Shown here piece by piece: positions 7,226-13,353 of a DNA stretch of 19,448 nt; positions within the stretch are counted from its first letter, which is position 1, and the number at the start of each line of letters is the position of its first letter. The stretch is taken from positions 1 through 19,448 of the forward strand of contig CABUKY010000019.1 of NCBI GenBank assembly GCA_902492185.1, given 5' to 3'. A program made the position numbers and the translations under genes. Under the pieces are notes generated by a model. The model saw only the letters and a list, made by a program, of their open reading frames with translations. It was not told the DNA's origin and searched no databases. This DNA is from an uncultured Collinsella sp. GTDB taxonomy: Bacteria; Actinomycetota; Coriobacteriia; Coriobacteriales; Coriobacteriaceae.

Positions 7226-7241
7226 GGCGGGGATATGTCCG

Positions 7242-8222
7242 CTACTCAGCCATCTGAGCCTGGACGGCGGTGATGGCCACGACACCCACGATGTCGTCGG
7301 CAGAGCAGCCGCGCGAAAGGTCGTTAACCGGCTTGGCGATGCCCTGCAGGATGGGGCCGTAGGCGTCAGCACCGGCGAAGCGCTGGACCAGCTTGTAGCC
7401 GATGTTGCCGGCCTCGAGGTCGGGGAACACCAGCACGTTAGCCTTACCGGCGACGGAGGAGCCGGGAGCCTTGAGCTGGGCGACAGTGGGGACGATAGCG
7501 GCATCGAGCTGCAGGTCGCCGTCGATGGCGAGCTCGGGAGCCTTCTCCTTGCAGAACTTTACGGCCTCTTGGACCTTCTTGGCGACCTCGCCGCCGGCGG
7601 AGCCCATGGTGGAGTAGGAGAGCATGGCCACGTGCGGCTCAACGTTGCCCATGAAGGTGGACCAGGAGTGAGCGGAGGCGATGGCGATCTCGGAGAGCTC
7701 GTCGGAGGACGGGTTGATGTTGAGGCCGCAGTCGGCGAAGATCAGCGTGCCGTCGGTGCCGAACTGCGGGGTGTCGGTGCACATCACGAAGAAGGCAGAG
7801 ACCAGCTTGGTGCCCGGGGCGGTCTTGAGGATCTGAAGTGCAGGGCGCAGGGTGTCGGCGGTGGAGTGGCAGGCGCCGGAGACCAGGCCGTCGGCGTCGC
7901 CCATCTTGACCATCATGGTGCCAAAGTAGGTGGCGTCTATCACCTGGGCGCGAGCCTGCTCGATGGTAACGCCCTTCTTGGCGCGGAGCTCAGCAAACTT
8001 CTGCGCATACTCCTCGTGCTTCTCGGCATTGCGCGGGTCGATGACGGTAGCGCCGGGAACGTTGATCTCGTCGGGGTTGCCCAGGATGACGATCTTTGCC
8101 AGGCCCTCCTCGATGATTTTGGTGGCCGCGACGATAGTGCGCGGATCCTCGCCCTCGGGCAGGACGATCGTCTTAAGGTCGGCCTTGGCGGCAGACTTCA
8201 TACGGTTTAGGAAATCGCTCAT
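7242..8222 (-). CDS. pta: Phosphate acetyltransferase
   Basis: It interconverts acetyl-CoA + phosphate and acetyl phosphate + CoA in the cytoplasm, providing the substrate of acetate kinase. The product is 326 residues, the short single-domain Pta form without the N-terminal DRTGG-type regulatory part. Visible family motifs are TIVLPEGEDPRT near the start, MVKMGDADGLVSGACHSTAD, MLSYSTMGSA, DGDLQLDAAIVP, ANVLVFPDLEAGNIGYKL and GPILQGIAKPVNDLSRG near the end. The start ATG at 8222 is preceded on the minus strand by TAAGGAG. It converges on the ackA pair and diverges from glf, so it is transcribed separately from the kinases despite the shared pathway. Its roughly 120-nt leader contains a 10-bp hairpin. 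Confidence 0.95.
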   Translation of the reverse strand: MSDFLNRMKSAAKADLKTIVLPEGEDPRTIVAATKIIEEGLAKIVILGNPDEINVPGATVIDPRNAEKHEEYAQKFAELRAKKGVTIEQARAQVIDATYFGTMMVKMGDADGLVSGACHSTADTLRPALQILKTAPGTKLVSAFFVMCTDTPQFGTDGTLIFADCGLNINPSSDELSEIAIASAHSWSTFMGNVEPHVAMLSYSTMGSAGGEVAKKVQEAVKFCKEKAPELAIDGDLQLDAAIVPTVAQLKAPGSSVAGKANVLVFPDLEAGNIGYKLVQRFAGADAYGPILQGIAKPVNDLSRGCSADDIVGVVAITAVQAQMAE

Positions 8223-8274
8223 GTTACTCCTTACAAGCGTTTCGCTAAGCTCCAGGCACCCGGCTGTTCACGAA

Positions 8275-8297
8275 TAAACCCGCTGCTAGCGGGTTTA
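8275..8297 (-). other. Hairpin in the pta leader
   Basis: The arms TAAACCCGCT (8275-8284) and AGCGGGTTTA (8288-8297) pair perfectly around a 3-nt loop, 53 nt upstream of the pta start. On the minus strand it is followed by TTCG. It could be an attenuator or stabilise the 5' end. It shares AATAAACCC with the hairpin before ackA copy 1. Confidence 0.5.
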
Positions 8298-8349
8298 CCT
8301 TTCAATTATGTACGCCGCGGTGCTTGAGCTTTCCTTGTGTGGCAAGCTC

Positions 8350-8355
8350 ATTATA
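8350..8355 (-). promoter_or_regulatory. Candidate -10 box for pta
   Basis: Read on the minus strand this is TATAAT, in the divergent pta/glf gap. It is mirror-symmetric with the glf -10 box (8370-8375): ATTATAG at 8350-8356 and CTATAAT at 8369-8375. No good -35 hexamer is evident. Confidence 0.42.
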
Positions 8356-8369
8356 GGACGCATTAGCGC

Positions 8370-8375
8370 TATAAT
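8370..8375 (+). promoter_or_regulatory. Candidate -10 box for glf
   Basis: A perfect TATAAT 79 nt before the glf start codon. The -35 region at the expected spacing (around CTCATT, 8347-8352) is a poor match and overlaps the oppositely oriented pta -10 box, so the two promoters may compete or share a regulator. Confidence 0.45.
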
Positions 8376-8391
8376 CGCTCTGATAAATATG

Positions 8392-8439
8392 TCTCGAAGA
8401 ATGTTCGAGAAAAGCCCAGCTAACGAGCCCGTGGCTTTT
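8392..8439 (+). other. Two hairpins in the glf leader, the second terminator-like
   Basis: TCTCGAA/TTCGAGA (8392-8398 and 8404-8410) is followed by AAAAGCC/GGCTTTT (8410-8416 and 8433-8439). The second ends in a run of four T just before the ribosome binding site AAGGAG (8443-8448). The pair could act as an attenuator or may just be leader structure. Confidence 0.4.
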
Positions 8440-8453
8440 GACAAGGAGTATCG

Positions 8454-9656
8454 ATGCAGATTACCTCAGGCCTGCCTGAAGGCTTTAACGCCGGCGCGTA
8501 CGACATGATTGTCGTCGGTGCTGGATATGCCGGTGCCGTTTGCGCCCGCCGTCTTGCCGAGACCATCGGCTATCGTGTTGCCGTTTTGGAGCGCCGTAGC
8601 CACATTGCGGGCAATGCCTATGACTGCACTGACGAGGCCGGAATCCTGATTCACGAGTACGGTCCGCATATCTATCACACCTTTAACGAGCGCGTGCACA
8701 ATTTCCTGTCGCGCTTTACCAAGTGGACGGATTATCAGCACAAGGTGCTCGCCAACATCAACGGTACCCTTATGCCCGTGCCCTTCAACCATGCGAGTCT
8801 CAAGCTCGCCTTTGGTGACGAGCGCGGCGAGGAGCTGTATCAGAAGCTCGTGGAGACCTTTGGCAAGGATGTCAAGGTGCCCATTATGGAGCTGCGTAAG
8901 AAGAACGACCCGGATCTTGCCGAGGTCGCCGATTACGTCTACGAGAACGTCTTTTTACATTACACCATGAAGCAGTGGGGCCAGACGCCCGATCAGATCG
9001 ACCCCTCGATCACCGGCCGCGTTCCCGTCTTTGTGGGCGATGATGACCGCTACTTCCCGCAAGCTCCCTTCCAGGGCATGCCGCAGGAGGGCTACACGGC
9101 GCTCTTTGAGCACATGCTCGACCACGACCTGATCGACGTGTTCTGCGACGTGGACGCCCGTGACCTCTTTGAAATCGACGACACCACCGTCAAGATCGAC
9201 GGCAAGGTCTATGGTGGCGAGATTGTCTACACCGGTCCACTCGACGAGCTGTTCAACCTCGACTTGGGTGCGTTGCCGTACCGCACGCTCGATATGAAGT
9301 TCGAGACGCTCGATATGGACCAGTTCCAGCCCGTGGGCACTGTCAACTACACCACGAGCGAGGACTACACGCGCATCACCGAGTTCAAGAACATGACCGG
9401 TCAGGTCCTGCCCGGCAAGACCACCATCATGAAGGAGTACTCCAAGGCCTATACGCCCGGCTCGGGCGAGACGCCGTACTACGCCATTCTTGAGCCCGAG
9501 AACCGTGAGCTCTATGAGCGCTATCTTGAGCGCGTCCAGAACCTGACGAACTTCCACCCGGTGGGTCGTCTGGCCGAGTATCGTTACTACGATATGGACG
9601 CCGTGACCAATTCTGCCCTCGATCTTTCGGATGAGATTATCGCCTGCCATGCATAA
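8454..9656 (+). CDS. glf: UDP-galactopyranose mutase
   Basis: This FAD-dependent enzyme interconverts UDP-galactopyranose and UDP-galactofuranose, the donor for galactofuranose residues in surface glycans. The product is 400 residues, normal for bacterial Glf. The ATG at 8454 is preceded by AAGGAG at 5 nt. The N-terminal dinucleotide-binding motif VVGAGYAGAV lies at about residues 20-29, followed by ERRSHIAGNAYD and HEYGPHIYHT, both characteristic of Glf. Later features are MKQWG, DDRYFPQAPFQGMPQEGYT and YYDMD near the C-terminus. The next gene, a glycosyltransferase, overlaps its end by 8 nt, so the two are likely translated together and act in one pathway. There is no larger polysaccharide cluster in view. 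Confidence 0.95.
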   Translation: MQITSGLPEGFNAGAYDMIVVGAGYAGAVCARRLAETIGYRVAVLERRSHIAGNAYDCTDEAGILIHEYGPHIYHTFNERVHNFLSRFTKWTDYQHKVLANINGTLMPVPFNHASLKLAFGDERGEELYQKLVETFGKDVKVPIMELRKKNDPDLAEVADYVYENVFLHYTMKQWGQTPDQIDPSITGRVPVFVGDDDRYFPQAPFQGMPQEGYTALFEHMLDHDLIDVFCDVDARDLFEIDDTTVKIDGKVYGGEIVYTGPLDELFNLDLGALPYRTLDMKFETLDMDQFQPVGTVNYTTSEDYTRITEFKNMTGQVLPGKTTIMKEYSKAYTPGSGETPYYAILEPENRELYERYLERVQNLTNFHPVGRLAEYRYYDMDAVTNSALDLSDEIIACHA

Positions 9657-10680
9657 AGTCATAACATTCGGTATTCCCTCGTATAACGCCGCCAAGGACA
9701 TGGACCATTGCATCACCTCCATCTTGGAGGGGAGCAATTACGCTACCGATATCGAGATTATCGTGGTGGACGACGGCTCCAAGGACGAGACGGCCGATAA
9801 GGCCGATGAGTGGGAGGCACGTTATCCTGGAATCATCCGCGCGGTGCACCAGGAGAATGGCGGTCACGGTATTGCCGTCCTTTCGGGTCTGCGCGAGGCG
9901 CAGGGCACCTACTACAAGGTTGTCGACTCGGACGACTGGCTTGACGGCGCTGCCCTTTCGACCATGCTGTCGATTCTGCGTGGCTTTGAGGAGCGCGACC
10001 AGCGCGTTGACCTGTTTATCTCGAACTACGTGTACGAGAAGGTTTACGAGGGCACGCATACCGCTATTGGCTACAAATTTGCCCTGCCGCGCAAAAAGAT
10101 CTTTTCCTGGGATCAGATCGGTCATTTCCGCCTGGACCAGAACCTTCTCATGCACAGCCTGTGCTATCGCACGGATGTGCTGCGCGAGTCCAACCTTCCC
10201 ATGCCGCCGCACACGTTCTATGTGGACAACATCTACGCCTACGTGCCGCTGCCGCGTTGCAAGACCATGTACTACGCCGACATCGACCTCTACCGCTACT
10301 TTATCGGTCGCGAGGGCCAGAGCGTCAACGAGGCAACGATGGTCAAGCGTCTGGACCAGCAGTTCCGTGTTACGCGTATCATGATGGAGTCGTACCACTT
10401 GTACAGCGATGTTGGGTCGTCGCGCCTGCGTTCGTACATGATGGGCTACTTCACCATGATGATGGCGATCTGCTCGGTGCTTACCAAGCTTTCCGAGGAA
10501 GATTGCGCCGACGAGCGCCTAAAGACGCTGTGGAATGATTTGAAGGCCTATGACGAGCGCATGTATCGTCGTGCCCGCTACGGCGTGGTCGGGTTCTTCA
10601 CCAATCTGCGCGGTCGTGCCGGTGACAAAACCACACTCGGCCTATACCGTCTTGCCTCAAAGATCTTCAAATTCAACTAG
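9649..10680 (+). CDS. Family 2 glycosyltransferase, coupled to glf
   Basis: This is a GT-A fold glycosyltransferase of the GT2 superfamily, probably adding a sugar to a cell-surface glycan. From ATG 9649 it is 343 residues; an in-frame ATG at 9631 would add six residues, and neither has a strong ribosome binding site. The chosen start gives the standard opening VITFGIPSYNAAKDMDHCI and overlaps glf by 8 nt, consistent with translational coupling. The nucleotide-sugar motif IIVVDDGSKDET is followed by NGGHGIAVLSGLREAQG and the metal-binding DSDDW at residues 93-97. No transmembrane segments are seen. Linkage to glf suggests galactofuranosyl transfer, but donor and acceptor cannot be told from sequence. 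Its 3' end has an inverted partial copy about 140 nt downstream. Confidence 0.88.
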   Translation: MHKVITFGIPSYNAAKDMDHCITSILEGSNYATDIEIIVVDDGSKDETADKADEWEARYPGIIRAVHQENGGHGIAVLSGLREAQGTYYKVVDSDDWLDGAALSTMLSILRGFEERDQRVDLFISNYVYEKVYEGTHTAIGYKFALPRKKIFSWDQIGHFRLDQNLLMHSLCYRTDVLRESNLPMPPHTFYVDNIYAYVPLPRCKTMYYADIDLYRYFIGREGQSVNEATMVKRLDQQFRVTRIMMESYHLYSDVGSSRLRSYMMGYFTMMMAICSVLTKLSEEDCADERLKTLWNDLKAYDERMYRRARYGVVGFFTNLRGRAGDKTTLGLYRLASKIFKFN

Positions 10681-10712
10681 CTGCTGAGTAATCGCTGCTG
10701 ATAGGTTGACTG

Positions 10713-10790
10713 GGCCCCTTGGCCTTTAGTTTGCTACTGCGAACAGTCCTGCTCGCGCGGAACTTGTATCAAACTAAAGGCCAAGGGGCC
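10713..10790. repeat. 78-bp inverted repeat with perfect 20-bp arms
   Basis: The left arm 10713-10732 (GGCCCCTTGG...TAGTTT) is the exact reverse complement of 10771-10790. The 38-nt centre holds a weaker hairpin (GCGAACAG with CTGCTCGC, one mismatch). It lies 32 nt after the glycosyltransferase stop and probably doubles as a terminator, although no long T-run follows. A further outer inverted pair (10660-10676 with 10820-10836) encloses it almost concentrically. Confidence 0.75.
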
Positions 10791-10815
10791 TCTGCTATAA
10801 GAATCGATTGTCAGG

Positions 10816-10872
10816 TTATTTGAATTTGAAGATCTTCGAAGCGCGGTACACAGGGGCCTGGGCTGAAAAGAA
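10816..10872 (-). pseudogene. Inverted remnant resembling the 3' end of a glycosyltransferase gene
   Basis: Read on the minus strand the frame ends YRASKIFKFK-stop, while the plus-strand glycosyltransferase ends YRLASKIFKFN-stop. Seventeen bases are identical (10660-10676 against the complement of 10820-10836). The weaker upstream match needs a 3-nt gap that keeps the frame. An upstream in-frame stop (10873-10875) leaves only 18 codons, so nothing functional remains. It is either a relic of a second, oppositely oriented paralog or an inverted duplication of the 3' end. Confidence 0.4.
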
Positions 10873-10883
10873 TTAGGTTGGAA

Positions 10884-11012
10884 GTCGGTCGGAGGCGGGC
10901 GGGCATTACGTTTGTCGCGAGTTCCGCATGCAAAGAAGGCCACTTAATGTGGCCTTCGTCTTGCATAGGACTGTAGAGCAGCAAACGTAACGCCCGCCCG
11001 TCTCCGACCGAC
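10884..11012. repeat. 129-bp concentric inverted repeat with 31-bp arms
   Basis: The left arm 10884-10914 (GTCGGTCGGAGG...ACGTTTG) pairs with 10982-11012 with two mismatches in 31 positions, both G-U compatible on one strand. Inside lie ATGCAA/TTGCAT and a perfect GAAGGCCAC/GTGGCCTTC hairpin. It ends 11 nt before the stop codon of the minus-strand peptidase gene, matching the placement and size of the 7095-7225 element. The arm sequences are unrelated to that element. Confidence 0.82.
10928..10966 (-). terminator. Terminator hairpin of the P1 peptidase gene
   Basis: The stem GAAGGCCAC (10935-10943) with GTGGCCTTC (10949-10957), extended by ATGCAA/TTGCAT, lies 58 nt past the peptidase stop. 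On the minus strand the stem is followed by TTTGC, a short U-tract. It is the core of the larger inverted repeat. Confidence 0.65.
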
Positions 11013-11023
11013 GGTCGAGTGGA

Positions 11024-12025
11024 CTACTTCGCGGCGCCGGGGATGCTGTGGGAGGTTTTGGCGGTTTTGGCTCCGTTTACGATGGCAGTTTCCAGGGCCC
11101 TTACTGCGAGCATGCCCAGCAGGTCTAGGGGAACGGCGGCGCTTGCCTGGGCGCCCAGTTTGCCGCTGGCGAGGGTGTAGATGGTGTCGCCGTCGTTGGT
11201 GGTGTGCGTTGGACGGATGGCGTGTGCGTAGGCGTCTGCGGCCATCTGGGAGACCTTGGTGGCTTGTGCCTTAGTGAGTTCCACGTTGGTGATGATGCAG
11301 CTGATGGTGGTGTTGGTGCGGTCGAGCGGCATCTGCATGGATCCGGCGGCGGCAAAGGCTGCGAGTTCCATGTCGACGATCTGGTCGCTATCGGCTGCGG
11401 CGCGCATGCCGGCGACCCACTCGCCGGTGAAGGGGTCGACAACGTTGCCGCAGGCGTTGACCGAGACCACGGCGCCCACCTTGATGGGACCGAGTGCCAC
11501 GGCGGCAGCTCCAAGACCGGCCTTCATGCAGGTGGCAGGCCCCATGAGCTTACCCACGGTGGCGCCCGTGCCGGCGCCTACGTTGCCCTGTTCGAGCTTG
11601 GTGGGGGTGTGGTCGAGTGCTTCGCGCACGGCGGCGATGCCGGCCTCAATGTCGGGGCGCACGGTGGGGTCGCCAAAGGCAAGGTCGAAGATACAGCTGG
11701 AGCACACGATAGGCACCTGCGTGGGGCCGACGGGAAGGCCGATGCCGCGGCTCTCAAGCTCGCGAGCGACGCCGCTTGCAGCTTCGAGGCCAAAGGCCGA
11801 TCCGCCCGAAAGGCAGACGGCGTGGACCTTGTCGACGGTGTTCTCGGGTCGTAGCAGGTCGGTCTCGCGCGAAGCGGGAGCGCCACCGCGTACGTCAACG
11901 CCGCCGGTGGCGCCCTCGGGTGCCACGATTACGGTGCAACCGGTGCCGGCCTCCTCGTCCGTATAGTTGCCATAGCAAAAGCCATCGACATCGCAGACGT
12001 CAATGGCCTCGAGCAGTGTATCCAT
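11024..12025 (-). CDS. P1 family (S58, DmpA-like) peptidase
   Basis: This resembles the L-aminopeptidase/D-esterase (DmpA, S58) family of N-terminal nucleophile hydrolases that cleave themselves into two chains. The product is 333 residues, near the family norm. The N-terminal half has GCTVIVAPEGATGGVDVRGG, SRETDLLRPEN and the hallmark LSGGSAFGLEAASGV. The middle has GNVGAGTGATVGK and KVGAVVSVNACGNVVD. The self-cleavage and nucleophile site is probably the Thr of NTT at about residue 239 (DRTNTTISCIITN), by family analogy. No signal peptide is seen, so it is cytoplasmic. The ATG at 12025 has TAGGAG upstream. A hairpin separates it from maf, so it is likely its own unit. The substrate is unknown. 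Confidence 0.85.
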   Translation of the reverse strand: MDTLLEAIDVCDVDGFCYGNYTDEEAGTGCTVIVAPEGATGGVDVRGGAPASRETDLLRPENTVDKVHAVCLSGGSAFGLEAASGVARELESRGIGLPVGPTQVPIVCSSCIFDLAFGDPTVRPDIEAGIAAVREALDHTPTKLEQGNVGAGTGATVGKLMGPATCMKAGLGAAAVALGPIKVGAVVSVNACGNVVDPFTGEWVAGMRAAADSDQIVDMELAAFAAAGSMQMPLDRTNTTISCIITNVELTKAQATKVSQMAADAYAHAIRPTHTTNDGDTIYTLASGKLGAQASAAVPLDLLGMLAVRALETAIVNGAKTAKTSHSIPGAAK

Positions 12026-12095
12026 GTTTAACTCCTATCGGTTTTCCGCCGCGCCTTGTGCCCGGTCGGGATCCGTACGGTACGCCAAAATTGTA

Positions 12096-12118
12096 GGCGC
12101 TGGGGAATACCCAGCGCC
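12096..12118 (-). terminator. Terminator hairpin after maf
   Basis: The perfect 9-bp stem GGCGCTGGG (12096-12104) with CCCAGCGCC (12110-12118) lies 8 nt past the maf stop on the minus strand. It is followed there by TACAATTTT, a slightly displaced U-tract. Confidence 0.65.
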
Positions 12119-12126
12119 AGATGCAA

Positions 12127-12708
12127 TTACGAGAGTTTTTGAATCGCGCGCGCGACGCGGGCGATGGGTAGGCCCACTACGTTATAGAAGTCGCCCGAAA
12201 TATCGTGCACGAGCATGCGGCCGCCTGTGCCCTGGATGCCGTAGGCGCCTGCCTTATCCATGGGCTCACCCGAGGCAACGTAGTGCTCGATCTGCTCGTC
12301 GGTGAGCTCGTAGAATGTCACGTCGGTCACATCGACAAACGACAGGCTCTCGGCGGCATGCGGGGCGGCCGTATCGCCTGCCTTAACGATGCAGACGCCG
12401 GTTGCGACCTGGTGCGTGCGGCCCGAAAGCTCACGGAGCATGGTGCGCGCCTCGCCCTCGGTTGCCGGCTTGCCCAAAATCTTGCCGTCGAAGGTGACGA
12501 TGGTGTCGGCCGCGACCGTCAGTTCTTTGGGCTCGGCATACTCGGCAGCAACGGCAGCCGCCTTGGCGCGTGCCAAGCGCTCGACAAGCGTGAGCGGAGC
12601 CTCGCCATCAAAGGGCGTTTCGTCGATATCCGCGGGAATCACGCGAATGTTGTAGCCTGCCTCGCGCATCAGCTCTATGCGGCGCGGCGATTGCGAAGCC
12701 AAAATCAT
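12127..12708 (-). CDS. maf: Maf-family nucleoside triphosphate pyrophosphatase
   Basis: Maf proteins hydrolyse non-canonical or pyrimidine nucleoside triphosphates (dTTP/UTP or 7-methyl-GTP, depending on subgroup) to monophosphates, a house-cleaning role that also affects septation when overproduced. The product is 193 residues, normal size. The N-terminal phosphate-binding motif ASQSPRR lies at residues 4-10. The acidic catalytic motif is AADTIV with the downstream GKILGKP, then GRTHQVATGVC and GEPMDKAGAYGIQG. The combination points to the dTTPase/UTPase (YhdE-like) branch, which is an inference. Its ATG overlaps the stop of the upstream DJ-1 gene by 4 nt (ATGA), so the two are translationally coupled. 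Confidence 0.93.
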   Translation of the reverse strand: MILASQSPRRIELMREAGYNIRVIPADIDETPFDGEAPLTLVERLARAKAAAVAAEYAEPKELTVAADTIVTFDGKILGKPATEGEARTMLRELSGRTHQVATGVCIVKAGDTAAPHAAESLSFVDVTDVTFYELTDEQIEHYVASGEPMDKAGAYGIQGTGGRMLVHDISGDFYNVVGLPIARVARAIQKLS

Positions 12709-13247
12709 AGTTGGATGCCCTCGGCGACCTTCTCGACGGCCTTGTCGCCAGCGAGCGTGCGCAGCAGCTCCAATGCAAAGGGGAGTGACTGTGCCATGCC
12801 GCTGGCAGTGATGATGTTGCCGTCTTGCGTGACCTTCTCGCCAGTATAGGCGCCTTCGGGGAAGCTTTTCTCAAAGCCAGGGAAGCACGTGGCGTGGCGC
12901 CCCTCGAGTAGGTCGAGCTCGCCCAGGATAAACGGGGCGGCGCAGATGGCGGCGACGTGCTTGGTCGCGGCGAACTCGCAGACCACGTCGCAGACACGCT
13001 GATCGGCGCGCAGGTTGGTGGCACCGGGCAGGCCGCCGGGCAGCACGACGCAGTCGTACTCGTCAAAGTTGATCTCATCAAAGAGCGCATCGCAGGTCAC
13101 GGGGATCTGCAGCGAGCTTACGACCTCACGCGTGGGCATAATCGAGACGAGCGTGGCACGCACGCCGCCGCGACGCATGACATCGACCATGGTCAAGCAT
13201 TCAATAGTTTCAAAGCCATCGGCGGCGAGAACGGCAACGCTGGGCAT
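12705..13247 (-). CDS. DJ-1/PfpI family protein
   Basis: This belongs to the DJ-1/ThiJ/PfpI superfamily, the bacterial YajL-like branch, linked to oxidative or carbonyl stress protection; exact chemistry is debated. Starting at ATG 13247 the product is 180 residues. That start has AAAGGA 6 nt upstream, while two upstream in-frame ATGs would put that site inside the gene. The opening is VAVLAADGFETIE with the conserved Glu. The nucleophile-elbow cysteine is Cys102 in AAICAAP, matching DJ-1 Cys106. VVLPGGLPGATNLRAD is also typical. It overlaps maf by 4 nt, placing two damage-control enzymes in one unit. Confidence 0.9.
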   Translation of the reverse strand: MPSVAVLAADGFETIECLTMVDVMRRGGVRATLVSIMPTREVVSSLQIPVTCDALFDEINFDEYDCVVLPGGLPGATNLRADQRVCDVVCEFAATKHVAAICAAPFILGELDLLEGRHATCFPGFEKSFPEGAYTGEKVTQDGNIITASGMAQSLPFALELLRTLAGDKAVEKVAEGIQL

Positions 13248-13353
13248 GAGGGTTCCTTTCATAGGCGGCATACAATTAGCCGTCTTATACCCCGAAGACC
13301 TCCGCTTGCCACGCTCGATTTCCCAATGATTTTTCTGAGCAATGATTAAGTGG

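Noticed and set aside
7083..7235. Target-site duplication flanking the 131-bp inverted repeat
   Set aside because: The bases just outside the arms (GACGGTA on the left, GGCGGGG on the right) are not a direct repeat, so insertion by a transposase is not shown.
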